This document shows, in pieces, positions 61,560 through 64,000 of a DNA stretch of 64,000 nt. A program made the position numbers and the translations under genes. This stretch comes from Cyclonatronum proteinivorum (lineage in GTDB: Bacteria > Bacteroidota > Rhodothermia > Balneolales > Cyclonatronaceae): NCBI RefSeq assembly GCF_003353065.1, contig NZ_CP027806.1, positions 1,325,001 to 1,389,000 of the forward strand. The letters run 5' to 3'. Below the pieces are notes generated by a model. It did not search any database. It worked only from the letters and a program-made list of their open reading frames with translations, and was not told the origin of the DNA. Every line of letters starts with the position of its first letter. The stretch's first letter is position 1.

Positions 61560-63640
61560 GCGCTTACAATGCGCACTTACGCGTGGTTCGGCATGGAAAT
61601 TTGGGCAACTGACGCGTATGGGGCGAGCACAAGGCGTCGCCCCTACGGTGCGCGGGGGCACTGGTTCTTTGCGGCGCGCGCAGGGCGCGCCGGGTTCTTC
61701 GCTGTAATTTGGAACCGAAAATCAATACCAAATTCAATCGCCGACCACGAAATTTTATTCAACCACCGATCTCCCCAATTCCCCTCTCGAGAGGGGTGGC
61801 CCCGGAACTAAACCATTCAACGGCAATGGGTTATAAATGCGCCAAAATTAAAAAAAGCCACGGTGGTGGCGGGACGGGGTGTGACGCGGGCGTTCGATTC
61901 ATCACCAAAATCCGATCAGGTTCAAAATCTTTGATAAACCCACAGACCAACAGGCATCGGTGTCGGAATCAAGGTCGTCGCTCTACGCAGTGTGCAGCCA
62001 CACACGAGTCGGCAGGTATATTTGGGTGGCTGACGCGTATGGGGCGAGCACAAGGCGTCGCCCCTACAGTGCGCGGGGGCACTGGTTCTTCGCGGCGCGC
62101 GCAGGGCGCGCCGGGTTCGGTTTCGTGACGCAATTCCGTGGCGGCTGCCGCACGCGGGGCGGGCACGTAGGCGTCGCCCCTACCGTCGGGTTCGCCGATA
62201 TATCACGGCGCGCGGGCGCGCCGGGTTCTTCGCGATAATTTGATTGCGAAAATCAACACCAAATTTAATCGCCGACCACGAAATTTCATTCCACCTCAGG
62301 GCCTCCCAATTCCCCTCTCGAGAGGGGTGGCCCCGGTACTAAACCATTCAACGGCAATTGGGTATAAATGCACCAAAATGCAAAAAGGCCACGGTGTTGG
62401 CGGGACGGGGTGTGGAAATGTTGTTGCAGGCCTCGAAACCCTGATAACGGCTATGGCGGCCTGCCTTCGGTTTCAATTTCGGATTCGGGAATGTGGAGGC
62501 GGGATCGAAATGCCGAAATGGCTTGCGCACACGGGGGCGAGCACAAGGTGTCGCCCCTACCGCACGCGGGGCGGGCACGTAGGCGCCGCCCCTACGTGCG
62601 GGTTCGACGATATATCGCGGCGCGCGGGCGCGCCGGTTTGTTCGCGATAATTTAAATCCGCAACGCCCCGTACCCTGAATTCAGGCGCTCCCCTCTCCTG
62701 AGCAAAAACCGCATGAGGGTTGCAAAAGCAGTTCAGGAGAGGGGCCGGGGGTGAGGTCCGGCAGGCGGCTGACGCGACCAGGATCTGCAGGGCTTCGTGA
62801 CGCAATTCCGAAATGGCTGCCGCACGCGGGGCGAGCACAAGGCGCCGCCCCTACCGTGCGCGGGGGCACTGGTTATTCGCGGCGCGCGCGGAGCGCGCCG
62901 GAGGCGGATTCGGGATTTGATTGCGAAAAACAAAACCACATTCAATCGCCGACCACGATATTTTTTACCACCTCAGGGCCTCCCAATTCCCCTCTCGAGA
63001 GGGGTGGCCCCGGGACTAAATTATTCAACGGCAATAGGTTATAAATGCGCCAAAATTAAAAAAAGCCACGGTGGTGGCAGGACGGGGTGTGGAAATGTTG
63101 TTGCAGGCCTCGAAACCCTGATAACGGCTATGGCGGCCTGCCTTCGGTTTCAATTTCGGATTCGGGAATGTGGAGGCGGGATCGAAATGCCGGGGTGGCT
63201 GACGCGTATGGGGCGAGCACAAGGCGTCGCCCCTACCCACACGGGGCGGGCACGTAGGCGCTGCCCCTACGTGCGGGTTCACCAATACATCGCGGCGCGT
63301 GGGCGCGCCGGTTTGTTCGCGATAATTTAAATCCGCAACGTCCCGTACCCTGGATTCAGGCGCTCCCCTCTCCTGAGCAAAAACCGCATGAGGCTTACAG
63401 GTCTTGTTCAGGAGAGGGGCCGGGGGTGAGGTCAGGCAGGCGGCTGACGCGACCAGGACCTGCTGGGCTTCGTGTCGCAATTCCGAAATGGCACACGCAC
63501 GCGGGGCGAGCACAAGGCGTCGCCCCTACCGCACGCGGGGCGGGCACGTAGGCGCCGCCCCTACGATGCGGGCTCGCCGATATATCGCGGCGCGCGGGCG
63601 CGTCGGGTGGGTTGCGCGATTTGCGGTTGTCGGGCATTTT
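61560..63640. repeat. GC-rich palindrome array with ~676-bp tandem repeat
   Basis: A 2-kb non-coding mosaic of palindromes: GGGGCGAG-n-CGCCCC hairpins, GGCGCGC-GGCGCGCC, CCCCTCTCGAGAGGGG and CCCCTCTCCTGA/TCAGGAGAGGGG. The segment from about 62228 to 62860 recurs at about 62905-63535 (the CCTCCCAATTCCCCTCTCGA anchors are 677 bases apart). A shorter related unit lies at 61700-61890. No frame is conserved between units. Confidence 0.85.
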
Positions 63641-64000
63641 CATAAACAACCGCGCCCATTCATGCTATGCCATGCCAACCCGGTTAACCCGCGTGCTATA
63701 CCCGCGCACGGCCTTGCCTGCCCCGCGTGCGTAACGTTCGGATAGCGGCCTATGTGAACGGTCCCCCTTTTTATCCTGCGCTTCGTGTTTGCTTTGCACG
63801 CTTTGCCTGCGTTATGTGCGTACCTTTGTGCTGCCGGCCTATGATCCCCTCGTGCTGCGATTGGTGACTGTTTTGCGGGGAAATGTTTTTTGTTGACCTT
63901 AACCCGCTGTTTATATGATTTTTTGTTAGGCTTGGGTATTTTGCGGCGGTTCACACGAATCGTACGGTTCGCATGCTTTGCGCTTGATTTCCCCTGATGC
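63641..64000. other. Window end, no feature recognised
   Basis: Beyond the palindrome array I see no gene, terminator or repeat with support. A long minus-strand ORF is Lys/Arg-rich, has no domain pattern and is not called. Confidence 0.4.

Noticed and set aside
61569-63745. Many overlapping ORFs with recurring GASTRRRPY, RGGHVGAAPT and ISRRAGAP peptides
   Set aside because: They are translations of the GC-rich palindromes, occur on both strands, and shift frame between repeat units; no ribosome-binding sites or domains.
63640-63954. A 104-residue minus-strand ORF at the window end
   Set aside because: Composition is low-complexity Lys/Arg/Ala with no domain pattern and it begins in non-repeat spacer without a ribosome-binding site.

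Overview
The window looks like a chromosomal segment from the Bacteroidota superphylum, most likely a Balneolota/Rhodothermota-type marine or haloalkaline bacterium; this is inferred. Two large secreted proteins end in a type IX secretion (T9SS) C-terminal domain built on an NYPNPFNPTT motif. Shine-Dalgarno sites are often weak. The cell-division cluster has the order usual for this group, and the zinc-ligand-poor sirtuin and long aromatic amino acid hydroxylase fit the same lineage. No rRNA, tRNA or CRISPR array was recognised.

Layout. 1-16 kb is ordinary metabolism and regulation: an OsmC protein, sirtuin plus SGNH-like protein, SDR, phenylalanine hydroxylase, hisC, a lone family-5 solute-binding lipoprotein, ddl, a two-component system, a SAM hydrolase and dnaN. 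16.6-32.3 kb is one continuous plus-strand dcw cluster: mraZ, rsmH, ftsL, ftsI (with PASTA domains), murE, mraY, murD, ftsW, murG, murC, ftsQ, ftsA, ftsZ. MurF and murB are not in it and ddl lies apart. Three 10-bp direct repeats 50 bases before mraZ look like a MraZ operator.

33.4-36.4 kb is the most unusual region: three AT-rich, same-strand gene cassettes, each followed by an attC-like folded recombination site. Each cassette's two boundaries carry matching 9-12 bp complementary sequences, as expected if each entered as a circle. No integrase gene is in the window, so this is an integrase-less cassette cluster (CALIN). The cargo is a putative outer-membrane barrel protein, a PD-(D/E)XK nuclease-like protein and a zinc-ribbon/DUF805/SHOCT membrane protein; a fourth short lipoprotein ORF may be a truncated cassette. 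Immediately to the right, a DUF4143-type AAA ATPase sits between direct repeats built from 41-bp palindromes.

38-55.8 kb carries a LOG-family protein, a DUF432-MscS pair, a DUF4286 protein, a subtilisin-like T9SS protease, a DUF4920/haem-motif lipoprotein pair followed by a two-RCK potassium channel, pgk, a GNAT acetyltransferase between inverted copies of a short element, ndk, a NamZ-like muramidase and an ABC exporter. 55.8-64 kb is mostly non-coding repeat arrays around a chimeric-looking T9SS protein and a small CTERM-sorted protein.

Several dispersed intergenic repeat families recur: a MITE-like element with terminal inverted repeats CCCGCATTATTCAC (three copies), an 85-90 bp element with a CCGTGA-TCACGG hairpin (six clear copies), a duplicated string of CCCGAAGGG-type mini-palindromes, and GC-rich GGGGCGAG/CGCCCC hairpin arrays, including a tandem repeat with a period of about 676 bp.
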